From contig OU015541.1 in NCBI GenBank assembly GCA_907165065.1, positions 11,461,001 through 11,525,000 of the forward strand: 64,000 nt of DNA, read 5' to 3'. Position numbers and translations under genes: made by a program. How positions within the stretch are numbered: position 1 is the stretch's first letter; the number at the start of each line of letters is the position of its first letter. The notes under the pieces are model-generated. The model saw only the letters and a program-made list of their open reading frames with translations. It was not told where the DNA came from and did not search any database. This document shows, piece after piece, positions 12,347 to 24,915 of this stretch. The stretch is from Caprimulgus europaeus (Eukaryota; Chordata; Aves; Caprimulgiformes; Caprimulgidae).

Positions 12347-13736
12347 TTAAGTTATGAAGGTGTCTGGCTACAGAGAGGGACTTCAAAATAGTCATTGTGT
12401 GAATTCCAAAAACAATAAGCAAATAAATGGATTTTTTTTTCTTTTTTTACTGGAGGAAAAAAATAATATATATTTTTTAAACTAGTCTCAGTATCTTGTG
12501 ACATTTAGAAGTCTGGGGCTCATAATCCTTTGACACAAGTAACTAAAAAGGCACACAGATCAGCCCTAGAGCACCAAACCTTGTTCTCATTTCTCCAGCG
12601 GGCCAGCATGGGTGTAGCTGAGAGTAAAAGCAGACCCACAGCAAATGACTGCTCCGAGAGGAACGGGATATTGAAAACAGCAGGCCACTGCTTAATTGTT
12701 TGGCCAGTATCTTTGAGACGGGCAATGTTCACCCCAACAAAGCCACCCGAGCTGCCATCTTGGATTTTCCTTCTGATTTTTAAGCACCATCATTTGCAGG
12801 CCCTCCTAATTAATGCCAGCCCAAAAGCCCTGTGGGAAGGCTGACTCACAGTCGAGGGAAAGGCAGAGCAAGAGGCTGCCCCATCCAGGCAAGGCCTTCG
12901 GATGCTCAAACCCTTTTTTTCTAAAGGCAAATAGTTTGCTGTGGACCATTACCAGCTTCCAAGTTTGAGGGATCAGGATAAGGACTCATGTCTTGTTGCT
13001 TCTAAGGGAGATGAATAGATCCTGTGGTGATCTGAGAGTTTATCAGGAGTTACACACAGTCTGGTATGTCTTTAATAAGGACACAGCTCGTACTCTGGAT
13101 CCCTCCAGCCCTCTTTCTTCTCTGCCTCCTGTGCATTTGTTCGCATGTGAGCAAACACACACGTACACACACACACAAACCACAGATGTGTGCACGAATA
13201 GCACACTGCTCTAAATCTGTTGGAAAAAGATGTTCAAAGGGAACAAGCCCCTCCTCCTTGGTTGAAACCAGAAAGAAAACGAGAATCTGAAATACCACTG
13301 ATGATGCTCTGGTAGGAGACCAGGAATATTCAACCTCACTGAGGTGCTCTTATATCAGATTAGTGCCCACCAATGCTGCAGCGTTACTGAAGATGTGTGG
13401 GCACTCAGCTGAGTCTCTATGAGCACTACTTTTATCTTCTTAGCTCCTGATTCCTTTTTTCTTCTTGTTTCCATCAATTGAGAAAGCTTTACCTTTCCAC
13501 GCTGTGAAGTCCACATCCAGAACCTCCCTTCTTCACTTGTGGCTCTGCACTTGCAAGCAGGGCAGGAAGGGGACAGGCAAACCCCATCAGTGTTTGTGTG
13601 TGTTGCTGGGACTGCTCTTACAGATCTGAGGATCATTTTCTGTAGTTCTTCATGCTTTAAGGGCACTTTCCTGCTTAGATGTCTAAACTTTCCCCTCTGA
13701 AAGAACCAAGGGAAAGCAGGTCGTTAAGAGTTTCAG
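12347..13736. other. Non-coding sequence, no gene seen
   Basis: Contains T/AT-rich tracts at about 12431-12480 and a CA-rich microsatellite at about 13155-13177. Frames around 12520-12844 and 13355-13666 are open on one or both strands but show no recognisable product and no convincing paired splice sites. Confidence 0.6.
13155..13177. repeat. Short (CA)n microsatellite
   Basis: Alternating CA broken once by a GT step (ACACACACGTACACACAC). About ten dinucleotide units; a simple repeat without other content. Confidence 0.85.
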
Positions 13737-13778
13737 GTGTGTGTGTATATATATATACACACACACACACACACATAT
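13737..13778. repeat. (TG)n(TA)n(CA)n compound microsatellite with a 30-bp perfect palindrome
   Basis: Five GT units, five AT units and then nine AC units follow each other directly. The first 30 bases (13737-13766) read identically on both strands, so they can form a cruciform, and alternating purine-pyrimidine favours Z-DNA. Likely length-polymorphic. Confidence 0.9.
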
Positions 13779-14054
13779 AACAGTGGGGAATGTGGGTTAA
13801 AAACATTTGAACCAGCCTAGGCCAATACTTCAGTGTGGCTGTGTGAAGTCAGAACAAAGCCCATTTGTTTGATTCACGGGGTCTACACACAGGGGAATTG
13901 CACAAGATGGACTGTCCCTTTCCTCCTCTCTGCTCATGTCCATGGTACAAAATGGAAAATTTGCACGCAAGAAAAAGGTTGCCTTGAAGTTACATGAATC
14001 ATTCTGAGGGGCATTGCCCTACCTTGCCTCTTCTAAGTCATCTCCCCTATTTCC

Positions 14055-14093
14055 TCTTCAAGGTATCACGTGAAAGCAAACCACAACAGGCTG
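14055..14093 (+). repeat. 39-bp dispersed element, copy 1, with E-box and RUNX-type site
   Basis: It matches 27008-27046 at 34 of 39 positions without gaps. The mismatches fall at one isolated base and in a five-base spacer. Both copies keep CACGTG (here 14067-14072) and AACCACAA (14079-14086), with start positions 12 bases apart. CACGTG is the canonical bHLH E-box; AACCACA is the RUNX core. The pair could be remnants of an unrecognised old transposable element or a duplicated regulatory module. Confidence 0.5.
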
Positions 14094-17000
14094 TGCCATC
14101 GCTTGCTCAAGTAGCTTATTTTTACCCAGCAGTGAATATCCTCACTTCCCCCTTTCGATAGATCAATGACTCTCCTAAATTCTCTTACTGCAACAGAGCC
14201 CCCTGCAAATTTAACTGTGTCTGCACTGATGGCATCTTTAAGAGTTAAATAACTGACTTGCTCTTATTTTTGTTAAACAGTGACATTTTCATCATTGGAG
14301 AGATCACTGACAACAAAGTTCAGTGGAAAAAAATTACGTACTTTTACCTCAGAAAGTCTCTCTTGGCATCACAATTACTCTCATGCCTGTTTCCAAAATT
14401 AAGCTGTCCTGTACTGAGCAAAATCAGTCAGTTTACACTCAGCTTTTCTCCATTCCTTTTTCATACAAACGTAATTGCTTAGAATTTTAGCTGACAAAGG
14501 CTGAATGAAAATTGGTAAAGGTATCAGTAACTGACCTCTTTTATGTATCAAAAATGGATTTTATGTATTTTATGTAAGCAAAAACTCAAAACAACTGATA
14601 ATATTAGAAAGGCATAAAATGTTGGCAAGTAAGAACTCAGACACAGAAAGAAATGCCAATGACAAAGGCACAGGCTATCCCACCAGGTAATGTGGCCTGT
14701 CACTGCAGTCAGTTATGGGGCAGGGAATAAAATACTAGTCCCTGAGTAAGGACTTTACAGCCTTAACTGAGAAGGAAACCATTTCAGCCACCAGATAACA
14801 CAAACTCAAAGAGAAATGTGCTGTAGAGAGGATGATTTCTAGCCGTGCAGCACGGTGATGTTCTCCCAATAGGACAAGGAGCAGCAGAATATTTCACTTC
14901 TTTTCAGCTCTTAGCTGATGTCCTCTTTTAAGCACATCTGTGAGCTTCCCTCAGCCCTGTATGTCTGTACTGTTACTACAGTCACTGTAAGAAGAAAACA
15001 CTGATTTTTTTTCAATGTACTTGTCCCGCACTAACTGGGAAATGAGGAGTGCCGGAATTAAAGCAAGCACTCATTTTGCTGTGCAGTTTATTACATTTAA
15101 ACCATTTACTACCAAGACTTGCTAAGTCCCCCTGTTCCCCCCACCAAACCAAAGATGATATTGTTATATACATCCTGGCTCAGGAAAGAGTCAAATTTTT
15201 GAGAGACTTCTGACACTAGTAGAAGTCTGGACATCTGAGCAGCCTGGAGACCTGCAGCTCCCAGGACGTGTGTTCTTCCTCTCATTTAAGACAGGGACAA
15301 AGCATAGCTCTGTGGTACAAGTGACTGCTCAAGATTTCAAGCCAGGCACCCTCCTTTAGTATAACATCATCCTCTTCCTCTTTTATCTGAGCCCAGAGCA
15401 GGTCCAAACTGGAACTTCAAACATACAACCAACAGATGTTGTGAACATCAAGGGCCCCAGAAGGCGCTTCAAATCCCATGATCCCAAAAGAGGAACTTGC
15501 TTTGTGAAATGTTTTCTTGCATGTACCCACAGATACTAGAAATCTCACGAGGACAACCGAGCTGATAACATTTCCACTGTGCAGAAGGAATACTTTTCCA
15601 GTCAGAACAAATAAGGATATTTTAGTAACTGCAAACATAAACCAGAGCTCTGCTTCAGCCACACAACACAAATGCTGCATCTTTGCCTGACCGCAAACCC
15701 CATCTGGATCCTGCCGACACCCTTCTCACTCACATTTAATTCTAGCAGCCATCAAATTGCTTCCCTGACCCCAAATTTGTCTCCCTGTACCTGTTAGTTC
15801 CACTATGCCCACCCAGTGTTCAGCTCTTGGGGACATCTGCAAAACATCAACCGACTTTTTATTAAAGGTTTTATTAGTCAGAAGGGGCTACCTCTTTAAA
15901 AGCAGAAGCTGGATGAATTTCTTTTTCCCCAGGCTGCTGAAATACACAAATATTGTCACATTTGCTGAGGCTATTTCAAAATAAATAAATGAAGCCTGCA
16001 GGCTGGGTAGCAATGGAGATCTACAGCTGCAGGGTGTAAAATTGGAATCCCCATCTACGGACACGCCGCAGGGCTGCTCCCCTTGCACAACATGCAAAGG
16101 AAGGAAGTTGAAAGGAAGCAATTTATGAGTTAGCCCTGAGTAATACAGTGATATGGTTAGCAATGCAGAGGTAGGGAAGCCTGGATGACAGAGCGAATAT
16201 ACGTGGGCTTGTAAATCAGTGCTGAACGGGAAACTAACGTGAGAAGGAGAAAAGCTGCCTAATTTTATCCATGGGCATCCAGTAAGGTCATGGGCAATAG
16301 CAGAGGCAGAGGATAAAGGGAAGAGGGGAATAAAGGCTGCTTTTTGCATTTTATACCTACACCTCAAATGTAACATAAACGGACAAGCAGCGTTTTCCTT
16401 TCCTTCCTAATTTCCTCTGAAGGAGGGAACTGCTATAGAACAAAATGATTTTTTCTTAACGCTCAGTCTGAGAAGGGTGGGATATATTTACTTACTCAAT
16501 AGGCACAGTCCTGATTCAGAGATAACAGAAGGAATTCTTTCCTGTAATTTTGCTTATCACTCTCATTGACTTTTTCACAGGTCTTAATAATGAGCAATTT
16601 CAGATGAAACAAACCACACTCAGAGTCACTCAGCTCCTGTGCTGAGCTCGAATACAACTATACAGCAACTTTTTCTAGAGATCAAAAATGTTTAATGAGC
16701 TTTTCCCCTAGTCATTTGGCATTTTTGTCAAATTAACTTCTTGAACCTGTCGATGATCAAAGATGTCATAAAGCATAGGAGTAAAGGGTGCCTACTGTTG
16801 CATTTTTTTTTCCTTTTTTTCTTTTCCTTTTTGTTAAATTGAAAAAGAACCATACCTCTGGTACATACTTGAGTTTTGATTAATCTCAGAAGGTTCAGAC
16901 AAGGTTTTAGGTACTTATTGAAACATATGCATAAATGTGAGGTTTTTAAGATTTAGTAATCAATATTTAATTTATTACTGTATAGACAGCTCCAGCTACT

Positions 17001-17615
17001 AATTTTTATGCATTTGTTTAAAAGAAAAGGTCTCATGGTAATACTTCTGGCTCTGCAGATAAAGTCCAGCATTTAGAAAGGTACAAGAAATGTAAATTGA
17101 ACAGAGAATTTGAAACCATCTGCTGAATTTTTATTTAATTAAGGCCTCATCTGCATTTGAAACACAAATTAAGGTAAACTGTGAATTTAAATGAAAAAGA
17201 GATTGATGAATAACTTCATGGGCATTTACTTTCCAGGACAAGAGTGCATTGTCCTTATTTACCTTAATACACTTTGAAATGATGTTATTCAAATTAGAAA
17301 CACAGACTTCTCTGTTCAGGAACAAGAGCATCGATACTTGGAGTTAATCAGAAACACTTACTCAAGAGCAATCTATATTCAAGGCAGTTTATAAGAAAAG
17401 TTAGCAAGGAATTGTGAAATGAGCTTTGTGCTCCACATGGAACATATTTCATAGAACTGTAGTTTAGGGAAGTTTCAAGTGCACAATTTACCCAAACCTC
17501 ACACGGATTGTTCTGAGTAATATCTTCCTTGGGTGTAAATCTAGTGCAATGAATAGAAATATGGGTGTGTGGTTTAAGGACACAAAGAGTATTAAACACA
17601 AATGTAATCATGAGT
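14094..17615. other. Non-coding sequence, no gene seen
   Basis: A 162-codon - strand frame with a true ATG lies at 15888-16376. It is rich in Ser, Phe and Leu, has no recognisable domain and is treated as chance. A pyrimidine-rich stretch runs at about 16803-16832. The AT-rich block 16865-17010 contains several homeodomain-type TAAT strings and resembles a conserved non-coding element, but conservation cannot be judged here. Confidence 0.6.
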
Positions 17616-17651
17616 AGTTTGGGGTTGCATGGCAGTTTGGGGTTGCATGGC
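17616..17651. repeat. Perfect 18-bp tandem duplication, two copies
   Basis: The 18-base unit beginning AGTTTGGGGTTGCATGG occurs at 17616-17633 and again at 17634-17651 with no mismatch. Perfect identity suggests a recent slippage or duplication event. No larger array surrounds it. Confidence 0.95.
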
Positions 17652-20600
17652 TCTTTTTGGTTTTGCTGGATAGGTTCCATCTGAGTTGCAAAAATTGAAC
17701 ACCACAGGGACAGTTTAAGGCTGAAATCCCGTTCCAGCTGAGCAGAGCAAATCCAAAAGTCTGTCCTGAAACTCAAGATGTCCTGGGATCTGTCCAGCCA
17801 CAGAATAAAGGGTCCATCTCATTCACTGCAGCACCAAAGAGAAGTCTTTTGTGCTTTTCAGAACAGGACTTGCACCCATGAATTGAGAAATCTCTCCTTT
17901 AACTTGGCATGTGCTGTGGCGAGCCTGAAACTCCCATTGAAGGGCCCTATGAAACTGATGAGACTTCAGTTTTCTAACAAAAGCCCCAGTGGTGAAATGC
18001 ACTGATTTCAAGTCACACTTTTGCCATACTCAGTTTTTGCTGTCATCAACAGTGTTTCTCTGACCCTGCTGCCCTGTAGAACAGGACCAACTTTATTAGG
18101 GTTTAGAAGATCCAAGATTTTTCTCTCTGAATCTTCTCCCACAAGCCAGGCTTTAGTGACTCATATAAAACAGCCTCTGGAGCCAAACAGACAAAATTTA
18201 GCAAAATTTAAAGCACCCTTTTTTCATGGGTTGTCAAGATGGAGAAAAGCCAGGGTGTTCAATTTGACCTGCGCTCGACCACACAGACTTTGGAACTGAT
18301 ACTCCCTCAACTCAAGGGAGCTTAGCTATTGATTTCAAGGGAAACATGAAAATGGAGCTTGAGTCTGAACTAACCCAGGTTACTGGCCTGGTTCTAAAGA
18401 ATAAAATCCTAATTCTTCCTTCTTAGAAAGCCAAAATATTGCATCGACAGTGGGCCTACATCAGGCGTTTCATTAGAGAAGGTCACTTATGAACATGTTC
18501 CTCTGCCTTTGACAATTTGCTGGACCACCATACATGCTGGAACAATACTAATATAAAAAAATTAAAATTAAAATCCCAACCACACTAATAGTCCCATCAG
18601 GGAAAGGTAATGAACTCACAGTGTAGATGATAAAAAGAGCAGCTGTGGCAATCTCATATTCATTGCTCGTGTTTACAACCTTCTGCAGAAAGTAGGAAAC
18701 ACTTTGCTACAACACCCAAATACATGTAATTTCCCCCCCCAAATAAACAAACATTTAGTTTACTTAAATGTTTTTTATGATTACTTCCTAAAATATTTCT
18801 TCTCAGAGTCAAATCAAAACTTACCTCAAGATGCACAGAGCAGAGAAAAAACAAGGCAAATTACTCAGAAGCCTAAAACCTGCCTTTTAAGTAAATAAAA
18901 TCAAATAACTGTAATAAAAAAAAGTTAGTTCTAGCCTTTTGTTTGTTTCCATTGTAAAATTGCCATGGGACTGAGGAAATATAGTAGCGCTTAATTTTAA
19001 TAGAACCATCATTGTAGATTGGCTGGGTATTAATTGTGTTAATGGTGATCATACTGAATTCATTTGGTATTTATTGAGAGACCACCTGTGCACCCATATG
19101 GTTTCCATCATTATTTAGGAGTAGTTAATGGACCCATTAAGAGTTAGCAGAAAGATGTGGGCTGGCAGTGCTTCCCGAGAGTGGTAGAAACATTCTGTTG
19201 ATATCCATTGCATTTTGAGGATTTTCCAAAGAGCTATTTGCTTCCCACCAATTTTCTTTTCCTTTAAATTGTATATAATCTCATCTTAGCTTTCAAGAAC
19301 TCCTGGAAAAATGAATTCATGTTTCTTTGCCTATGACAAATCTAGGGGGACAACCTTTAGCCTTCTGATTTTTTTGCAAAATATCCCTTATACACGTCTG
19401 CTGCGTAGCTCTCTGGAGGAAGAAGGGTATAGGAGAGCTTCCAGCATCACAACAGAGCTTCTAGGGGTGGGTGCACTTGTGTGTGGGGGGAGAGGTTGAG
19501 AGAGGATGGGGAAAAGGGGAAATGTTTACTGGGGCTCTCGCCTTGCAGTGTGACAAATTTGCCCATGCAATATGTAGCCTTAGTTGTGCAAGACCAGAAA
19601 CCTGTGGTGGGGAGGGGGAGTCACATGCAGGGAGTCAGCCTTGACTGTCAGCAGAGGAGAAGGAAGAATGCTTTGGCTGGGTGTGGTGGTAACCAAGGCT
19701 GCTTGCTGACCGCAGTGACCTCCTGCTTTGATCCACATATCTGAAAAGGCTCTGCTGCTGCACGGGGTGAGTAAACACCAGAGAGGCTGTAGCAAAGCAG
19801 CTCCATTTTTGGGGCCATGACAATGATGGGGAGAGACCCCAGGCAGTGCCTATACAGAGTACAAGAGGCTCAGTTTTGGCTTAGCTGTAGTCCTAGACAA
19901 CAAAGAGTCCACTTCTCAGTGATGTTTTCTTTCCCCTACAGGTGTCTGAAAGATTTTCTCCTATGTTTAAAGAACTTTAAATCTCTGTCCTGCTCACACA
20001 CACGCTTAATGAGGAAAGAATTAATGCTGCAGCTCTCCTAGATTTCAAGTAATTCAGAAAGCCACATGGTACACATCATGAGGAACTAAAATTCATTAGT
20101 TCTCTTGCTCATGGAAATACTTGTTTCAATAAACAAGGAAGAGACCAAGCTGTCTTCTATTTTTGCTAAAGAAACAATTACATTAACAGTTATTCATCAT
20201 GGGTGTATTCACCATGGGAGTGAGGCCTGAAATAATCATTTCTGCATGTAAGGAATATAATCAAGGTAGGGTTGGCATGACTCTGAAGATTATTCATAAT
20301 TATGTTCACAACTTGATCTTGTTAAATGAGGCTGTGTTCTCACAAACACACCTTTGGCATTTAAAGGAGGATCTTTTCTGCACCTATGGAAGTCAGGGCA
20401 GACTGATGGGACCTCTTCTCTTTCTAATCTGTGTATATGTGGGTTATATTCTTAACCAACTATTAATACAATAGATGCATTTACATTAGCATTTTCATAG
20501 TTCCTTTTTGAAGGAAATCTCCCAAATATCCCAATTTATTATGCTGGGGTCTGAAGTGCACAAACTAGATTATTTTTGTGGAAATTTAAATCAAGAGGTA

Positions 20601-23418
20601 TGCATTCAGAGTCCTTCAACTGCTAATGAGCTTTCAGTCCAATGTACCAGACTAGATCTATTGCAAAATAGCCCTCTCCAACATCTACAATATAAAAGTC
20701 AGGTTCTCAGGAGCAGCAGCTTCACTCCACAGATTTGCCTCCATTGCACTGCTCCACCAGCATGGCAATACCCATGTCCTTATGCCCATGTCAGCTCTCT
20801 GTGGAGATCAGAGCATGTGTACAGAGTGTGTTATTGTCTTCCAGTAGAAGTTTCCTAAGAACAGATGTTTTGAAGTTATTTCCTGAGTTTTAAGGAAACT
20901 TTTCAGTTCAATTCTTTCTAACTGCTGCTTAATAATAGAGCAGTGCTTTTGCTTTTTGTTTCTTATATGAATGATGTAAAATGTTAGTGGCTTGAAATGT
21001 CACAACACTGAGAAGAAGTGAGAATTTGATGGCTTCACAGCATAATCTAACATCTGTTCGGACCTCTTCTCAGTCCTCAGCGTGGCTGTGCCACGTGGTC
21101 AAAAGCCATTAGTACGTGGCTGGTATGAAGTGAGTTACAGCTTCAGCTCCTCTGAAAGATACTACCTTCAAAGAGAGGAAGCCTTAACTGCCACCCTGCT
21201 TATAAAACCAAAATGAGAGGTCCATAAGAGCTGAAGTGTTTTTGTCCCTAGGGAAGGTCTTCACAAACGGGGACAATCCTGAACAAACTCACACATCCAG
21301 TGAAATGCAAAAGCACTCAAATGTTTTCTGGTGGTTTGGCTACTCAGGCCATTAGGGATAATGAAATTTGAAAAAAAGGATGTGCTAAGACCAAGGGCTG
21401 GGGCCTGGCTGGTTGTTACAGAATTAAGTGGCATCTTTCTCAAAAAGAGCAATTTGAAACTGAGATGTCCTCTGCCATCAATTGCCTTTGATTCCTCAGT
21501 CTGATACACCCCTACCATCTTTCCTTTGCTGTGATTTCCTCTCAGCCTGTCTCATCAGTCTTAATAAGGTTTCCTTCTTCATGCTTTAAAATTTTTTCTA
21601 TAAAAGGACCTAAATCACAAACATCTTTAATTCAAATACCTTCACACTTGTGTTTTTTCAATATTGCATAATAACCCTCTTTTATCTTTTTCTGTTTTTC
21701 CCTATTTGCATCTTACCTCACCTCATTCTAGCACTCCTACTTTTCTTTATTCTGCTTTCTTTATTTTTTCCTATCTACTTTGCAAAAATACAATATTAAA
21801 ACTGTTGAAGTTGCTTTGCATTGGAAAGTTTAGCTTCTCTGTGGCTCCGGACAGATGAAACCCCAGTGCCACTAAATGATGTCAGGTTTCTGCAGGGTAC
21901 CCTGCACAAAGCTGTGCTTGGTGCTGCTAGCCTTGGTCTTGCTGCTACAGTGCAGGAGGTGTTTTGTTCTGTTTCAGTCTCTGCTTTCTTATTTTCCTCT
22001 CTAATATGATGGATCTGTGCACATGGGTCTTAAAATTCAGTGTCACATTTGAACTGTTTCACTGTCTGTTACTTTCAATAGCTCCCTCATCTTTTAAAAA
22101 AATTATTTTATTTTTTTAAGGTCTACATAGCTGAGGCTACACCTGAAATGCAAAAGCATCTCCATGTCTTACCTACTGCTCCATTCAGCAGCAAAGCACT
22201 GAAAGGACTGGAAACAAGGCAAATTGAAGCTACTTCTTTTAAAAGGGGTTAAAAACACTTGCAGCTCCCTTTTCAAGCTAAGAAAGATGAGCAGACAGTG
22301 GATCTTCCTGGAGATCCTCACTGAAGCTGCTCTCAAGCAGTCCTGTGAAGTACAGGGGTCCATCACATCTTCCCTGCATATGTGGTTTTCCTAGAAGTCC
22401 ATTACAGAATTAGCACCTTTCAGTGTGCTTTTGGGGTGTGAACAACAGTAATGAAACACAGGATGATGAAGGTAATTTTCCTGTGTGAAGCAAGGCCTAC
22501 CCAAGTGAAGAGAAGCTTTTAAAGATTATTTTTAAGATAATTAAGATTTTAAGAGCACATTTTAAGATTACTCCCATTCCAAATGGAAATTCAGTGTTTG
22601 CATATGTGCTGCATGTTGTGTGAAGGCTGGATGCAGTAGTAGCTGTCTCTCAGGCCACATGGCTTTTCCCAAACCAGAGTCCTATGTTTAGAGGTCAGTG
22701 CTGCACCCAGTGAGCTCCTGGTCAGGGATCTGGAAGAGAAGAAATAGGCTGTGCCTGTAGTTCTCCTGACTAGGGAAAATAGGCACACCTGTGGGGTGGC
22801 CAGGATGCTCCATCTCCACAGGAGGAAGAAGCAGAAGAGGAACCAAACTGCTCAAGGTGTGTCTACACCAACAGTTAACAACAGATTTAAGTATGTTGAG
22901 TCCAGCCCTGCACATAGTCCACCCACGCTGCTCAGTCACATAATATAGGAAATATTTCCCACAGCTTTAGATATCTCCTGTGTCTAAATATGTCTGAGTA
23001 ACCTCTGTAAGTCTGTGTAGACATGACACCTGAGTTAGCTGGCTGGTGTGGCTTTGTTAGTAGTGGGCAGAGAGGAGCATTGCCAAGGCATGAGTCTTCT
23101 AACCTCCTTTAGATGTCCTTCTTAGAAGGAGATAGTTAGTAACCCTAGAAATACTTGTCTCTCTCCCTTAATTATACACAGAACCCAGGGTAATTAGCTT
23201 AGCAGCAGATATCTGAAGTGTAATGGGATGAATTCCACCCCAACTGCACTTAGGAGGACACCTGAACACAGAAAGATACTGCATATGGTCAAGGTATAAA
23301 GCTCTTAAATGAAAGGTTGGTAGACCTTTGGAGACATACACTGGGTGCTGCCAGCACACACGCTTCACTCCTGCTCTGTATGAGTGATCAAGCTGAGGCC
23401 AGCATGTGCCATGGGGTC
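17652..23418. other. Non-coding sequence, no gene seen
   Basis: Features seen: a C8 run at 18733-18740, an AT-rich TAAT-containing block at about 18985-19140, and an imperfect TTTAAGAT-type repeat at about 22517-22571. The hairpin CGTGGC-TGT-GCCACG lies near 21080-21094. Short frames, including 19481-19823 on both strands and 20508-20858, show no family resemblance. No repeat element was recognised before the CR1 fragment at the end of this stretch. Confidence 0.6.
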
Positions 23419-23521
23419 CTCAGGGACATGGTTTAAAGTTGGACTTGGCAGTGCTAGGTTAATAGTTGGATTTGATGACCTTATAGGTGTTTTCCAACCA
23501 AAACGATTCTATGATTCTATG
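23419..23521 (+). mobile_element. CR1 LINE 3'-end fragment (5'-truncated)
   Basis: The sequence runs through the characteristic CR1 3' UTR string (AGGGACATGGTTTA, GGACTTGGCAGTGCTAGG, TTGATGACCTTATAGG, TTTTCCAACC) and ends in the octamer repeat ATTCTATG, present about twice. It is the strongest taxonomic clue in the window. Only about 100 bp of the non-coding 3' end remains; reverse transcriptase is absent, so it is inactive. Severe 5' truncation is typical of CR1. The left boundary is approximate. Confidence 0.93.
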
Positions 23522-23646
23522 GCTGATCTGGCCACTGACAGTGGTGTTGGGCTAAGCACTTTTCTTTATCTGGTTTGTGCATTAACCCTTGCATGATGGA
23601 AGGCTCTAATCCTGGGATCAGGTGTGAACTTCCACCTGTGTCACAG

Positions 23647-23780
23647 CACAGGCATATTTCTGAGCCACACGGACCCAGTGACATGAAGCTTTGCACAGGG
23701 GTTTGCTTTGAGTCAGTGGGTTTTAGTGCTGAACTGGAGGGTGATCTCCATCACACAGTTCAAAGCTTTGGGAACAGCAG
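23647..23780 (+). other. Candidate internal exon, 134 nt, beside the CR1 fragment (unverified)
   Basis: It has a moderate acceptor (CCACCTGTGTCACAG) and a strong donor (CAG|GTAAGATG). The frame starting at the first base stays open through the exon (begins HRHISEPHGPSDMK), and the first stop is the TAA inside the donor. Codons upstream to 23575 are also open. It begins about 125 bp past the CR1 end, so exonisation near a repeat is conceivable. The peptide matches nothing I know. Confidence 0.12.
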
Positions 23781-24892
23781 GTAAGATGTATGGAACCAGG
23801 AAGGTAATTGCAATCAGCCTTTGATTCTTAACCTGTGTATTCAGACTCCACAGGAGCTTCCCCCAAACCTGAATATCTCATTATTCATATTTATGATTAT
23901 GTTTTTTAATGGACTTCTACCTTCCCTTCCCCTGGGTACAATCTGTGTGGCCAGAAATAATGTGAGATCTCTTCTTTCCACCATGTTTTGACTCCCAGGG
24001 AAGTGAAGAACCGTGAGAAGGTCTGATCTGATGTTATTTCAGCCCCACAAATAGCTCCCTGAGTGATTCAAACTGCTTAAAAAAAAAAAAGTAAACACAA
24101 ATACCTGGAATGAAAATATAAGTCCCCAGAGCCACACACACCACAGTCTGTCAGACCAGAAAGGACTGAAAACCCAACCCCTCTTGGTGGTATCTAATGT
24201 CTCTAAAAGGTTCCCTGGGTAATTTGTCCACATTTAACACTGCTCTCAAGGGGAAGTTGAACAAGTTGTATTGTTCCTTTTAACTAGTTGTACTCAGCTG
24301 CTTATTGCTCCTCTTCTTCCCCGAGACCTTAGCAGAGAGTGAACCAGACCTCAGACATCTAAACCAGTGAAGCTCCGTGACTGTCAGCTACAGAGCTGGA
24401 TGCAGCATTTTCCCTCTTGGTCCTCTGCTCCCCCAGGCTTGCCTGAAGGATTGCATGAATTTCAGTTTATCTTGTTTGCTGCCCTGAATGAACGGTGATT
24501 TCCCCTCCAAACACTGGGCTCATCGCTGTGACCAGCTACACCTAAACTTAACACACCCCATCTGTTCCCATCACAACTGCCTGCCACTGCTGATCCCATC
24601 TCACTCCAGAGAATGCCTGCATGGGTGCATGACCATGCAGGAAAGGTTATTTTATACAAAACTTGTGTCCTCACCTCAGAGAAGACACAACCATTGTGTC
24701 TGCTTCCCCTTACACTGAAGTGAGTCTTCCAATAGACACTGTGGGAACCCATCTATGGTTGATCATGGTGTAGACCTACGTGTCTTTTGTTCCTCTATGT
24801 GGGAGGCAGCAGGTATTTTTTGGGGCTGTGTAAGCCAACAGACATTAGGTATAAACACTTAGTCATCTGCAAGCAGTGCTATGCCCCCTTCA

Positions 24893-24915
24893 TTCATTAC
24901 TTCATTACTTCATTG
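24893..24915. repeat. Short tandem of an 8-bp unit TTCATTAC, almost three copies
   Basis: Two exact copies (24893-24900, 24901-24908) and most of a third. The unit is not the CR1 octamer ATTCTATG. Simple tandem slippage. Confidence 0.8.

Noticed and set aside
15888..16376. 162-codon - strand ATG frame
   Set aside because: No recognisable domain, no splice context, ordinary hydrophobic/serine mix. A back-of-envelope estimate for AT-rich DNA gives somewhat under one such frame per 64 kb, so its length alone is weak evidence.
17348..17776. 142-codon - strand frame with a repeated CNPKLP motif
   Set aside because: The repeated peptide comes from the 18-bp tandem duplication; the rest resembles nothing known.
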